Under the pieces are notes generated by a model. It had not been told where the DNA came from and did no database searches. It worked only from the letters and a program-made list of their open reading frames with translations. A program made the position numbers and the translations under genes. From Rhinopomastus cyanomelas (taxonomy: Eukaryota > Chordata > Aves > Bucerotiformes > Rhinopomastidae), in the NCBI GenBank assembly GCA_013400115.1, contig VXBP01008209.1, positions 124,001-188,000 on the forward strand: DNA of 64,000 nucleotides, read 5' to 3'. This document shows, piece after piece, positions 1-13,300 of this stretch; position 1 is the first letter of the stretch; every line of letters begins with the position of its first letter.

Positions 1-279
1 CCTCGGGCAGCAGCAGAGCTCCACATCCAGGGACGAAGGAGCAGGGGCTTGGCAGAGCTTCGGTGTCGCATCCCGGACGGTTGACCCTTCCTCCAGCTGC
101 TGTTAAACCATCTGGTCCAGACGTCTCCGATGCCAAGCACCAACCACCACCACATGGGCTGCTGGCTCACGGCCAGAAGAGCAAAGGTCCCCTCTCAGCC
201 TGTTCCTGGGAAGTTCAGAGGCCGTGTGGGTGCTCCTCACAGAGCAAGGAATCCAAGAGCTGGGATGTGAGACCTTCTG

Positions 280-480
280 ATGGTGCAGATGAACCTATGG
301 AACCCTGGCAGGGCCCTGGCAGGGAGGGGTTTGTGGAGTCTCCTTCCCTGGAGACATTTCAAACCCACTTGGCCATGTTCCTGTGTGACTGGATCTGGGG
401 GATCCTGCTGTGGCAGAGCGACTGGAGTGGATGATCTTTGGAGGTCCCTTCCACTCCCCAATGCTCTGTGATTCTGTGAC
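280..480 (+). repeat. CR1 LINE 3' fragment
   Basis: It carries the end of CR1 ORF2 ([12 protein letters not shown], then LCDWI in an alternate frame) and the terminal motif gatgatctttggaggtccct, ending ctgtgattctgtga. Confidence 0.85.
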
Positions 481-639
481 CTGCCTGCAGGAACAAGGAC
501 AAACACTACTGACCCTCTGCTCCAGAGAGGCAAATCCAGGAGATGCAAGTAGTCCTTCCTCTTACTGGGAATAAACTGGAGAGAAGAGAGTCAGGACCCC
601 TGTGGCCACATCCCTGCTCTGCCAGCAAATCCCCATCTC

Positions 640-770
640 TGTGAATGTTGGTGGTCAAGGACATGATGGGGATTGGGGGATCTGGTTCGGGGTGACCTTG
701 TAGAGGAGGGTTGATGGTTGGGCGTGACAATCCCAAAGGTCTTTTCCAACCTGAATGATTCTGTGATGCA
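640..770 (+). repeat. CR1 LINE 3' tail
   Basis: The tail variant ggtcttttccaacctgaatg followed by attctgtgat marks a different CR1 subfamily from the copy at 280. Confidence 0.75.
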
Positions 771-1867
771 GCACCGGGCTTCACCCTGGGGGCCTTCACC
801 GGGTCCAGCCACGGCACAGCTGCCTCTCTCTCGATGCAGATCCCCTCGAGCAGTGAAGGATCACAGGACAGGCAGGCAGGAAGAGCTCTTCTTCTCCAGA
901 TCTTGGCTCCATCTTCTCTAGACCTTAGCTCTTCTCTTCTTCTCCAGATCTTAGCTCTACCTGACCAGAAACCAGAGCAGGCTGCAAACGCTGACCTTGG
1001 TCAAAAAGCCGCCTGAGCCAGCAGGAGTGTGACCTCCTCCCCTCTGCACTTGAGGTTCCAGCTTGGGGACTGCGGTGCTATAATTACCTTGAGCAACTTC
1101 CAGCAAAAGGTTGGGAGGCCCCTATTAATTACTGTTTACAGAACCTCCCGCCGTTCCTGGATGAAAGGGTCGACGGGGGAGAGCAATTACTGATGCTCCT
1201 GTCCCACCTCTCCCTCATCCCGGCGCTCTGCCTCTAATTGTGCCTCCGTGCCGACCTCGTTTCTGAGAGGTCCGGGCGGCGTGCGCCCCGAAAGCCACTG
1301 CCCGGTGATTCCCGGGGAGCTGACAGAGGGCTCCTCTACAACTCATGGTCCTGCAGCTCACGAGCTCAGCTCAGCCCTTCCTGCTGGATCCCAGCGGCGC
1401 TTGCCCACCGCTCCCCGACGCGGCCCCGCTCATCTGTTACGTCCGCTGGGTCTCGGTAGCTCCCGGGGGAGAAGTGCCGCCCGTTTGGGTGCCGGGAGCG
1501 TCTGGCTGTAGATTTGGGGCTGTTCCTCCTCTTCGCAGCGGGATGACGCGTTGGTGAGGGGGCTTTGGGAAGAGATGTGGCTTCTCCTGCTGCGGGGCCT
1601 TGGCTGGCACCCGCTCTCCCAGCCCGTTTCGTGCCAGGGCAGCGTGTCGGCACGCTGCTGTGAGATGCTGGTGACAAACCGAGGCCAAGCCTGTCCTGCA
1701 GGCAAGACGCGGCGGGGAGAGAGGCACAAGCCGAGCGGCAACAGGATGCACCAGCCGAGCAGGAGCGATCGGGTCCAACGTGTGGGCAAGCAGGTGAGAG
1801 CTGGGTGGACTCCCCGTGCCCCAGCCAGCTGCCCTGCGCTGCGGGGAGAGGCCCTTTTCCTCCCCAA
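766..1867. other. FAM83G intron, non-coding unique sequence
   Basis: No exon or repeat is recognised. It contains an AT-rich block with several TAATTA-type cores at 1075-1210 and a CpG-rich stretch at 1235-1700. No SLC5A10 exon is seen on the minus strand. Confidence 0.5.
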
Positions 1868-2070
1868 ATGAATCATGGAATCACAGAATCGTGATGGTTG
1901 GAAGAGACCTCCAAGACCCATCCAGTCCCAACGTCAACTCAACCCCACCACGACCTCTACATCATGTCCTCAGGGCCACATCCACTCCTTGTTTGAACCC
2001 CTCTAGGTTCTCATCCCCTTTTTACAAGCCCTGGAGGACATACAGCAGCCAGGCAAAGGAACAGGACCAC
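1868..2070 (-). repeat. CR1 LINE 3' fragment, diverged
   Basis: It opens with aatcatggaatcacagaatc and continues with the gttggaagagacctccaaga tail. Many substitutions suggest an older copy. Confidence 0.75.
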
Positions 2071-2347
2071 CACAGAGCCACCAAACCCACCTCCTACAGC
2101 TGGGGAGATGCTGTCCCACCGAGGACAGACAGCAGAGCTCCTCCCCAGTTACTACAGGGAATGGGAAAGCCAAGCCTTGAGCTTTAGGAGCAGCTCAGAA
2201 CCTGTCCCACCTCACGAGGGGGACATGTGAGGCACTGGGTTTTCTTCCCACCTCAGGATGACGAGTGAGTGCTCAAGGGCAAGAGGATCTATCCCTTCAT
2301 GGCAAAGGTGTGAGGATTCATCTCCATCCTCCCATCCTAGCTGGGAG

Positions 2348-2445
2348 TTCATAGAAAGGGTTGAGGATGGAAGGAACCTTGGAGACCATCTAGTTCCAAC
2401 CCCACTGATGGGGGCAGGGACAAACCCCACTAGATGGTTAAAATG
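2348..2445 (-). repeat. Degraded CR1 tail
   Basis: The stretch gaaccttggagaccatctag followed by ttccaaccccactg still resembles the CR1 end, but the leading octamer repeats are eroded. Confidence 0.5.
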
Positions 2446-3049
2446 GAGCAGCAGAGCCATAAAGACCCCCGTGATCATCTCGCCTCAACGCTCGTGGTTG
2501 GTGGCCGGGGTTGGGGAGGTCAGGGCAGCGCCGGAGATGGCTCCTTGCCCCATTGCCTGCAGAGAAGGAAGAGCCAGCAGTGTCATCATGCACAATCCCC
2601 TCCCTAATTAGAGCTCTCCCGCTCCCATGGCACACAGCTAATTAAAGGGCAGCCCGGAGCTTTCAGAGCCCGGGACTGGATGTGCCCGAGTGTGCAAGCA
2701 CCCGGCACCATCCCCGTCCCTTCCCTCCCGAGGTCTCCCCGTGTCACCCCACTGCACCCACGCTCCCATACTGGTGTCCTCCTCACCCCAAAGGGTGAAG
2801 GGTTGGGAGCACCCATCTGCTCCTGGCCCAGGGTACCATCCAGTCATGGAGATGGGGGCACCAGTGGGTTCCCAAGCAGGGGGTGGTGACAACCTGCTGC
2901 CCTGGGCAGCTGCCGGCACCCAGCGTGGGATGAGGAGAGGCAGACGTGGCTGTGCTGCCCTGCTGCTACCCCAGAGATGGCACCAAGAGCACACAGCCAT
3001 CATCCAGTTCCACTCCATTGCCACGGGGTGGGTCATCTCCTACCAGACC

Positions 3050-3310
3050 ATAGGATCACAGAATCATCGAGGCTGGGAAAAAGACCATCAAGTCCAATCG
3101 CCCACCCTACAACCCCCAACCACTAACCCATCTCCTCAAACACCCTGGTTGTCCACTTGTTGAACCCCTCCAGGGATGGTGCCTCCACCCCCTCCCTGGG
3201 CAGCCTGTTTCAGGTTGCCCAGAGCTTCATCCAGCCCGACCCTGAGCACTTCTAGGGATGGAGCAGCCACAACCTCCCTGGGTAACAGGTGACACCCTCT
3301 CCAGGAGCGC
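3050..3310 (-). repeat. CR1 LINE 3' fragment
   Basis: It starts ataggatcacagaatcatcg. A second CR1-like segment (ccctgagcacttctagggat) at 3235 suggests two nested or adjacent copies. Confidence 0.75.
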
Positions 3311-3954
3311 AAAGAGTGAACTTGGGTGCTTGGGCAGCTCCCAGCAGAGTCCCAGGGTGGCAGCAAACACCACCCAGGGTACGAACCCCTCTGCCACCCC
3401 AGCTCTTCTCCGCTTTCCTACAGCCCAGGAGGAGGCTGAGCAGCAGCCTGAGCACCCAGCAGGCTCCCAGGGCCGGGCAGAGAGACTAAGAGGGATGTCA
3501 GCAGCCCCAGAGACTAAAAACAACCTGGAAGCCAGTCAGGACCCTGCTAGGACCAGCCTGGACTTGGAACAGCAGCAGGTCCCAGGAGCTGCTGCTGTTA
3601 AGAGCCATTTGGGCTCCTGAAAGCACCCCAGGGGTGCCCTGATATTTTCTACCAAGCTTGGAGAAGCTTTTCACTGGTTTTTATGCAGGTGATGCCTACA
3701 GGACAAGCCCCAGGTCAGCAACGACCCCACACAATGAGCCCTTGGGCAGACAGATGCATCCACTGCATCACAGGTTGACCCTTGTGGAAGGAATGGGGCT
3801 GGGGGCTCCTGCTTTCCACCCTCAGACCAGCTGGAGCTGGAACTTGGGGTCCCACCCCAAATCAACTCCTGAGCTCCTAGAGACAGAAAACACTGCTTCA
3901 GCTCTCACAAAACAACCACCAGCTCTACCTTGGGGTTGTCACCCACCCACATCA
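3311..3954. other. FAM83G intron, no recognised element
   Basis: Unique non-coding sequence. Short open frames on both strands show no family resemblance. Confidence 0.4.
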
Positions 3955-4137
3955 GAATCACAGAATCATTCAGGTTGGAAAAGACCCTGGGGATCACCGA
4001 GTCCAACCATCAACCCTACTCAACAAGGTCACCCCTAAACCAGATCCCCCAAGACCACATCTAAGCATCTTTTAAACTCATCCAGAGATGGGGACTCAAC
4101 CAGCACCCTGGGCAGCCCATTCCACTGCCAAACGTTA
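3955..4137 (-). repeat. CR1 LINE tail abutting FAM83G exon
   Basis: It starts cagaatcacagaatcattca and runs to ggcagcccattccactgcc, leaving only about 22 bases to the exon acceptor. Confidence 0.82.
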
Positions 4138-4159
4138 CCCTAACTCATCTCTTCTCCAG

Positions 4160-4327
4160 GTCATCGCGGTGGTCATGGACATGTTCACTGATGTAGACAT
4201 CTTCAAGGACCTCCTGGACGCCGGCTTCAAGAGGAAAGTGGGAGTCTACATCATCTTGGATGAGACCAACGTGAAGCACTTCCTGCAGATGTGCGAGCGA
4301 GCGCAGATGCACGCCGGGCACCTCAAG
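4160..4327 (+). CDS. FAM83G: FAM83G exon, DUF1669 core (56 codons)
   Basis: The acceptor follows the tract cttctccag and the donor is AAG/GTAAGG. The exon is phase 0 at both ends, opens with VIAVVMDMFTDVDIF and closes with MHAGHLK. This is the first PLD-like half of DUF1669. Nearly invariant residues compared with mammals indicate purifying selection. A minus-strand CR1 fragment ends about 22 bases before the exon. Confidence 0.95.
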
Positions 4328-7300
4328 GTAAGGATGGCCCAAAGGGTCTGGAGAAGCTCCTCTGATGCAGGCAGATAACCTGAGCTATTGGTCCTGCTCC
4401 CTCCTGCCTTGAGGCATCACAACCCCCCCAAAACTTTGGGCAGAGCTAGGTGAGTTAGGTCTGGTTTTCCTCTAGCCAAAGCTGAAGGTGATCCTGGAGC
4501 ATCAGGATGGAGGAGAACAGACAGAATCACAGAATCATCAAGGTTGGAAAAGACCTTCAAGATCACCAAGTCCAATTGTCCACCCTGAAACCACTGAAGC
4601 ATTTCCTAAACCAGATGAGAGATGGGGACTTGGACTTCCACCCCGCAAAGCTGGCTGGAGGGGCTGCTGGTACCCAGCCAGAGCTGCCCGTGGGCAGAGG
4701 GTGTTCCCAGAGCTGTAGTCCCACAAGGACAGGCACGACTCGAGCAGGGCACCACAAACCCCAGTGCTCAGCACCTGCTGGGGAATGAGCTGGCAAGAGG
4801 TGAGGAACAAGAGGCAGATGCCCCTCCAAGGCCAGATCCAAGCGGTCACCAGCCCCATTCCTACTCCTGCCCCAGGGGCAGGACCGGCTCTGCCACAAGT
4901 CAGAGGCTGGAATTAAAAAACTCGATTTTCCCCTTTTCTGGAGCCTCCAGCTCAGGGCTGGGAGGGTTTCCAAGGGTGCTCCCACCGCTCTCTCCAGCAC
5001 CAGCGCTGACCTGCTCACACATGCCAGCCCCAGACATGCTGGCAGCTGCACGTGGCATCGCTCCTGTGCACGAACCCTCCTCAGAACCCGGGGTTCTGGG
5101 CTCCCCAGTTCCAGAAGGACACAGAGCGGCTGGAGAGACCCCAGCGCAGAGCCACAGGGGTGATGGAGGGAGGGGAGCATCTCCCTGCTGAGGAGAGGCT
5201 GAGGGAGCTGGGGCTCTGGAGCTGGGAAAAGGAGCCTGAGGGGTGACCCCATGGATGTTGATCAAGATGTGAAGGGTGGGTGTGAGGAGGATGGAGCCAG
5301 GCTCTGCTCAGGGGCACCCAGTGACAGGACAAGGGGCAGCAGGTGTGAGCTGGAGCAGAGGAGGTTCCCCATCAGTGTGAGAAGGACCTTGTTCCCAGTG
5401 AGGGTGCCAGAGCCCTGGCAGGGGCTGCCCAGGGGGGCTGTGGAGTCTCCTTCTCTGGAGACATTTCAAACCCTCCTGGGCTGTTCCTGTGCGACTGGAT
5501 CTAGGGGATCCTGCTGTGGCAGGGGGATTGGACTGGATGATCTTTTGAGGTGCCTTCCAATCCCTAATGATTTTATGATCCTGCTGTGGCAGGGGGGTTG
5601 GACTGGATGACCTTTGGAGGTCCCTTCCAATCCCTAAAGCTCTGTGATGCTGTGAGACAGAGCAGGATAGAACCACAGAACAGCAGCAGCTGGAAGGGAC
5701 CTCTGAAGACCTTCTAGCCCAGACCTCTGGAGACCTTCTAGCCCAACCCCCCAGGCTCTCTGCTGGGAACGGCGTTCCCACCGCCGGCGCGGGATGCAAA
5801 AACACCGGCGCGGCCCAGGGGCTGGCAGACACCCTCCTCCCAGCTGTACCCAGCTCAGCCTCGCCTGCTGCTTGGCAGGGAAAGGATGTTTCGGCGCCCG
5901 ACGTCACCCAGCTGCCAGGAGGCTGGCGGGTCGGCCCGTGCCCGGGCAAGCTCCCCGCATTTGCTTACGGTGAAGGCAAACCCCGGCCTGAGCAGGAACA
6001 TGTAGGAGGCACAACACCCTCACACCTCAGGCTGGAGCAGGGACGGGGAGGCTCAGGCTCTTCCCCTAGCCCAGCCGGCCGAGCCTCGCGCCTTCCGCGG
6101 CCGCAGAGCCCGCCAGCCGGCTCGATTGCTGCTCTCACCGATTGGAGCTGGCTTAGCCGAGGTCTTACCGCGCCCAAGCTCCCGGTGAGCCTGGAACCCT
6201 GCAGGCTGCTGCTGCTCCACGACCAGAAAAGCCAGAGCCTGACGCACGCCGCTGCTGCTTGAACGCGTTAGCAGCCCGCTGGCAGGACCGGAAAAGCAGG
6301 AGAGCATCTGCCGAGCTCGGCAAAGGGCTACGAGCTGGGAGGTAGCCACAACTGTCAGAGGCGGCTTGCTGGCTCAGGCCACGAGGAGAAGGAGGGCAGC
6401 GGCTGGGAGCGTGAGGCAGCGTCGTTATCTCGGTGCCTTCCTGCGCGTCGCAACTAGCCGGCCGGCTCGGGCAGGTGGCCGGGCGCTTCGTTGAGCAACG
6501 GCGATGCCTGGGCAGTGATTCACCCCACGCCGCCGGGCGCTCGCACGGGGGAGATGAACCCAACTGGTCTGACCTCACGTTGGGAGATAGGGGGGCAGCG
6601 AGGGGGGAGGGAAAGGGAACCAGCACCTTGTCTCTAGAGGGGTTTGTGCCCCCCTTGAGGAAAAGCCCCAGGTCCCTTGTGCTGAGCTTTGGCTCCAACA
6701 GGGTGATCAACCCATGATCAATCCATGATCATCAGGGTCATAGAACCATAAAATCATTAGGGATTGGAAGAGACCTCCAAAGATCATCTAGTCCAATCCC
6801 CCCAACACAGCAGGATCCCCTAGATCCAGTCACACAGGAACACATCCAGGTGGGTCTTAAACATCTCCAGAGAAGGAGACTCCACGACCCTCCTGGGCAG
6901 CCTGTTCCAGGGCTCTGTCACCCTCACTGGGAAGAAGGTCCTTCTCGTGTTTATATGGAATCTCCTATGTTCCAGCTCACACCCACTGCCACTCATCCTA
7001 TCACTAGATGACATTGAGCAGAGGTCAGGGTCTGCAGAGAGACAGAAGACCTCAGGGAAGCAGATGAGGAGAGCTGGAGGTGGGGAACCAGAGAACCATC
7101 AGGGTTGGAGATTGGAGAAGACCTTCTAGATCATCCAGTCCAACTGCCAACCCCTACCCCATCTCCTCAAACATCCTGGCTGTTGAACCCCTCCAGGGAT
7201 GGTGCCTCCACCCCATCCCTGGGCAGCCTCTTCCAAGGCCTCCTCACTCTTTGTGGGAAGGACTTTTCCCTCAGATCCAACTTGAGGGTCCCCTGGCACA

Positions 7301-10300
7301 GCCTGGCCTCCAACTTTAGTATTTGCTTAAAAACCAGTGGCCACCACAATCAAAACCCACCCAAAGCCATCCCCCAGCCACGGAGGGGATGACCTGGTAA
7401 TGACACAGCGCCCATAGGAGCAGGAGGAATGTAGATGCTGCCATAAGAAAATACTCCTCTCCCCACCCAAGGGAGACCATCAAACAGATGGTATCTGCTC
7501 AGCTGCAGCCGGTGCCCTCCTTGGAGACGCAGAGAGACATGAGCCAGCCTGAAGATAAAAGCCAAGGCTGCCCTGGGCTCCCTGGAGCGGGGGTGGACGC
7601 CCCATTCCTCGGCCACCTTCACAGGGACTCGCTGTGGGTTGTGCCCTTTTGGCCCACGTCCCCCAGTTTCGTGTCCTGGGGCTGACAAGAGGTTGCCCCA
7701 CTGCCTTTACCTCCCCATCCACATCTGAAGAACAAGGTTAGACGCTAAAATTGAGGAGGGCAACACACGGGGAGCCCAGCGGAGGACGAGCCACTGGGTC
7801 CACGCGTGCTGCCGTGGGGTCACCACCTTCCCCCTGAGACCCCTCGTACATCCCCCACTGGGGAGGAGGTGAAGAACCAGCTTCATGGACTCACAGAACA
7901 TTAGGGGTTGGAAGGGACCTCAAAAGATCATCTTCACGTCGTTCGCCGGAGATGGGAAGCTCTTGGCCGCTCCATCGGTGGCTCCTCACCCACAGACCGC
8001 GGGTAGCGCTGGGTTCAAGAGGTAGGAAACGTTGCCTGATGCAGAGGCAGAGCAGGAACTTCTTGAAGGCAAGAATCTGGTCTGTTGAGCGGCCTCGGGC
8101 AAGTTATTTTATCTTCCCATCGATGCAGCCTCCTCAGAGCTGGCACGAAGAGCATTTCCCACTCCTCCTCGGAGGGGTTGTGGAGCACCCGTGGCCGGGC
8201 GTCGATGGAAGGGTGAGAGATGCTCTGAGGAGCAGCCCGTAGCTCCCGCTCACACCTGTGACTTTGCTTTGCAGAACCTGCGAGTCCGGAGCACTGGGGG
8301 AACAGAGTTTTTCACGCGCTCGGCCACCAAGTTCAAAGGGGCTTTGGCCCAGAAGTTCATGTTTGTGGACGGGGACCGGGCCATGTGTGGATCCTACAGG
8401 TAATCTCTCACCCCTCCTCTTGCCCACAGCATGGAGGTGTTGGCCAAAGGGACTGGCACAAACCCACACAGGTCCAAGCCCTGGTCCCTGCCCAACCCCA
8501 GAACCCCATCCCAGACCTGCTTCTCTCAAACTGGGAGAGGATTTCACAGGAGATTTGAAGTGGAACCCAAGAGGTCCCCACAGGCTGGTGTAGGACACCT
8601 CTTCTTCTAGAGGCAGGGGCGCACCGATGGGTGTGACAAGCACAAGGGATCACAGAGCACTAGGGATTGGAAGGGACCTCCAAAGATCATCCAGTCCCAT
8701 CCCCCTGACACAGCAGGATCCCCTAGATCCAGTCGCACAGGAACAGCCCAGGAGGGTCTGAAATGTCTCCAGAGAAGGAAACTCCACAAACCCCCTGGGC
8801 AGCCCCTGCCAGGGCTCTGCCACCCTCCCTGGGAACAAGGTCCTTCTCACACTGATGTGGAACCTCCTCTGCTCCAGCTCACACCCGCTGCCCCTTGTCC
8901 TGTCACTGGGTGCCCCTGAGCAGAGCCTGGCTCCATCCTCCTGACACCCACCCTTCACCTGTTGATCAACACTCATGGGGTCACCCCTCAGTCTCCTTTT
9001 TTCCAAGCTCAAGAGCCCCAGGAAGGACAGAAACCATCCTTAGCTCTCACCTCAACCTCAGCTTTTCCAGCTGAACATTTCCTACCCAAAGTACTTTCCA
9101 AACTGTCTTTAGTAGGATCAGATCAGTCATGATGAGACTTTTGGCCCTAAAAGAAAAGTTCATAGAATCACAGAACATTAGGGATTGGAAGGGACCTCAA
9201 AAGATCATCCAGTCCAACCCCCCTGCCACAGCAGGATCACCTAGACCAAGTCACACAGGAACACATCCAGGCAGGTTTTAAACATCTCCAGTGAAGGAGA
9301 CTCCACAACCTCCCTGGGCAGCCCCTTCCAGGGCTCTGGCACCCTCACATGAAGAAGTTCCTTCTCACATTGATGTGGAACCTCCTCTGTTCCAGCTCAC
9401 ACCTGTTGCCCCTTGTCCTATCACTAGATGACACTGAGAAGAGCCTGGTTCCATCCTCGTGACACCCAACCTTCAGATATTTATAGACATTAATGGGGTC
9501 ACCCCTCAGTCTCCTCTTCTCCAAGCTGAAGAGACCCAGCTCCCTCAGCCTCTCCTCATAAGGGAGCTGCTCCACCACCTCCATCATCCAGTTTCCTAAA
9601 CGTAGAAGTGAAAGTCCTCCTACTTTCTGGTCACCACAAGAGACACTGAGGTTTTCGAGTTGCTTCTCTCAACTAACTCAACACTAAAGTGAAAAACCCA
9701 ACTGGCCCCCAGCAAACACCTTTGATTTCTGCTCCAAGTCCCAAGAGAGCTCAAGAACTTCAACTCTTCACTCTTGTTTGGGAGGAGAGCTGGTCCTTCG
9801 ATCTCGTGATTATTAATGTTTACCCTGAGATCATGTCCCTGCTAGTCCCACCGATCCCTCGGGCAAAGCCGGGGCTGGGGAAGGGTGTGTTATTTACCAC
9901 AGACTCTTCCCCATCTGCTTCTGTTCCAGCTTCACCTGGTCGGCGGCGAGGACCGACCGAAACGTCATCACGGTCCTCTCAGGCCAGGTGGTGGAGGCGT
10001 TCGACAAGCAGTTCCAGGAGCTCTACCTCATGTCCAAGGGGGTGAGCCTCAAGTCCATCTCCGTGGGCGAGGAGCCCGAGCCGGAGCCCGTGACGCTGCC
10101 CTCCGTCGTGCCGGTGACCCCGGCCAACGCTGTGGTGAAGAAGCTGATCAACCCCAAGTACGCCCTGGTGAAGGCCAAGAGCGCCGACCAGATCAGCAAG
10201 ACCTCGTCGGAGAACCAGGACAAAGCCCAGAAGACAGACAACAAAGGCAAAGCCCAGCCCGAGGGCCAGGCGGGCGACAGGCACGGCGACGGGACGGACC

Positions 10301-13300
10301 TCTCCCAGCTCATCCACCCCGGCCTCCTGAACCTGGAGAAAGCCAACATGTTCGACTACCTGCCCACGTGGGTTGAGCCAGACCCCGAGCCTGGGAGCGA
10401 AGTCTTGGGCTACATCAACATTATTGATCCCAAGATCAAGAACGCGAAGCTCTCGCAGATGAACCGCATCAAGGTCTGCGACGTCTCGCAGGCCAGCGCC
10501 CAGCACCGCCAGATGCTGAAGAACAGGGAGATGGAGATCAAGAAGAACTCTGAGCAAGAGCCGCCTCTGGTGTCCCCCTGCCAAAGACAGACCCCTCAGA
10601 TCCCCATAGAAGCTCCAGCAGCCCCGGCTACCAGCCCCATCGAAGGGGCCAGCTGGGCAAGCAAGCAAGCAGGAGCATTTGCCGCTTCCCCATTGGGCCA
10701 CTGCTTGAAGCCACCAGAGGAGACGCTGGGGGACATCAAGCCCCCCGTTCCAAAGCCAAGGACAATCCCCGTCGGGATGCTGGTGACCAAAGTCATTACG
10801 TCCTGTGATGGCTGCTCTGCCTCGGATGGTGGGACACAGCCACCGCCAGCCGGTCACGTCGGGGTGAAGCAGGACCCAGACGGGAACCCCAACAGAGCTC
10901 CCCCGGACACCTGCCATCTCCAGCCGGACCGGCCAGCAGCAGGGCCACAGGAGGACAAAGGGCCTCCCTGTGCCCACAACGGGCTGGGAGAAGAGGAGGA
11001 GGAGGAGGAGGAGGAGGAGTACATCACTCTGAGTGACCAAGAGAGCTACTCCAGCAGCTCTGCTGACCACAGCTACCGCCGCTCCAACGCCTCCTCCATC
11101 TCCGACGAGTACTTTGAGGTGAGGGATCGCTACGGGCCCCTCCGCAGAACCAACTCGGACGTCACCCACAACGGGGAGATCGTTCCCATGCAGAGGAAGC
11201 TCAGCGACCCCCACATCAGCCGGGGCACCTTCCTCAGCCCCCTGGGGAGCCTCCCGTCCCTGAAGCACGTCCGCATGGAGGACGTGACCAAGAGGAGGAG
11301 CAACGCCGTGGAGATTCGGTGCGTGCTGCCCCGCGCCATCCTGGATGGCAACAGCTCCTACCCCAGCGGTGCCACGCAGGTAGGACTTCCTGCTACAGCC
11401 CTCCCCACCTTCCTTCGCCCTCCGAGGGCTGCAGAGCTAGAGGTGACCCAGCCAGCTCCGCCGAGGCGCGGTGCCATCCCCAGCTTTGGTGCTGCGTCCT
11501 AGATGTCAAGATGGGGCTTCCCATGTGGAAGAGCCGCCCAAGGGGTGCTCTTGGTGGGGATGGCGGTGGCCAGCGGCTCTGGGTGCCTGCCAGGAGCCGC
11601 CTGCAGGTTCATGGGGGGCACCCCAGCATCCCGCTCACGGCAGGGGCACCACTCCACGCAGACAAGGGGGCTGTGGGGGGCAAACCCCTACCCTCACCCA
11701 AACACTGCAGCCTCTTGCACCACCACCAAGCACTTTAGTTTCTCGAGGCCCCCCCCCTACCCCAGCCACTGTTTTGGGGGCATTTGGGGTTAAATCAGCA
11801 GCTGAAATCCCTGGAGCCACCTGGGGTTGCCCCAGCTGAGCACCTAATCTGTACCTACAGGGAATTAAATTGACTAGTCCAGAGTCCACTCGCTTCTCCC
11901 TTCCCAGCCAGCGACACGAAGCCCAGAGCAGGGATTTAACCCCCAACCCATCAAACATCCCCCCCTCACACCCCGTGCAGCTGCACAGCAGGAGGAGCAC
12001 CGAGCTCTTTGATGCTCTGAGACCCGAGCCCCAGGTGCCACCTGGCTCAGAGTGGCCAGGATCCTGCAGGAACTTGTTCTGGCCCTTTGATGAAAGGCAG
12101 CTCGTTAATGCACCAGCGGGGCTGCGAAAAGCAGCCTCTCAGCTGAGGGGAATGTACAGAGGGCTGATTGTCCACGAGCAAGGATCATAAACCAGAGCCA
12201 CCCTCGGCTGGCTCCCAGGAAACCAGCAGGAACCACCACCAGCTCCCACCAAACATTTCTATTCCGGGTCCGTGCTCTTTATCATAGGATCATTCACATT
12301 GGGAGAGTCCTCCAAGACGATCCAGTCCAACCTTCAACCCAACCCCACCACGGCCACTAAAACATGTTCCCCAGAGCCACATCTATATGTTAGGTGCTGG
12401 CCCACAGTCCCCAGAAGCAGGTGGAGGCTGACTTGGGGCCAACCTTGTGTTTTCCATCACACTGAGAAGAGGTTGTCCACACAATCCCTTTCATACCAGC
12501 TGCAGAGCTCATAGAACATCAGGGATGGGGAGGGACCTCGAAAGATCATCCAGTCCAATCCCTCTCCCACAGCAGGATCCCCTAGATCCAGTCATTAGGG
12601 ATTGGAAGGGACCTCAATAGATCATCCAGTCCAATCCCTCTCCCACAGCAGGATCCCCTAGATCCAGTCATTAGGGATTGGAAGGGACCTCAATAGATCA
12701 TCCAGTCCAATCCCTCTCCCACAGCAGGATCCCCTAGACCCAGTCATTAGGGACTGGAAGGGACCTCAAAAGATCATCCAGTCCAATCCCTCTCCCACAG
12801 CAGGATCCCCTAGAGCACAGCAGCACCGGCTACAGGCATCAGGAGAGCACTGGGGTCATCCAGGTCCTCTCCTGTCCCACTCTCTCCTGCAGACACCTCC
12901 AGGTCTTTGCAGAGCAGAAGCTTAGAGAATCACAGAACATTAGGGATTGAAAGGGACCTCAAAAGATCATCCAGTCCCATCCCCCCTGCCACAGCAGGAT
13001 CCCCTAGATCCAGTTGCACAGGAACATGGCCAGGTGGGTTTTACATGTCTCCAGAGAAGGAGACTCCACAACTCCCCTCCCTTTCATCACTTACTGACAG
13101 GCAAAACAGCCATCCTCCCAGTTTGAGGTCCACGTGGTGGGACCCTTACCTGGGTACAGGACCCTGCTGATCAACCCCAGCATGATGATCACGAACAAGG
13201 GCAGCATCTTCAGGTAGCTGGCCAGGATGGAGCCGACCTTGGCGTGACTCAGGTTCTTAGCGGAGAGTGACTGCTGGACGACGACCTGCGGGAGAGGATG

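Noticed and set aside
4563..5252. A 229-codon minus-strand frame
   Set aside because: It spans a CR1 tail and a CR1 ORF2 remnant read in the wrong sense. No family resemblance.
9979..11268. A 429-codon open frame on the minus strand
   Set aside because: It is the exact antisense of the conserved FAM83G large exon. Its leucine/valine/glycine-rich translation follows from GC-rich codons, and no domain or splice site supports it.
1..13149. SLC5A10 exons 10-15
   Set aside because: I looked on the minus strand for the conserved AVMLAALMSSLTSIFNS-type segment and neighbouring motifs and found none, so they are either left of the window or lost.
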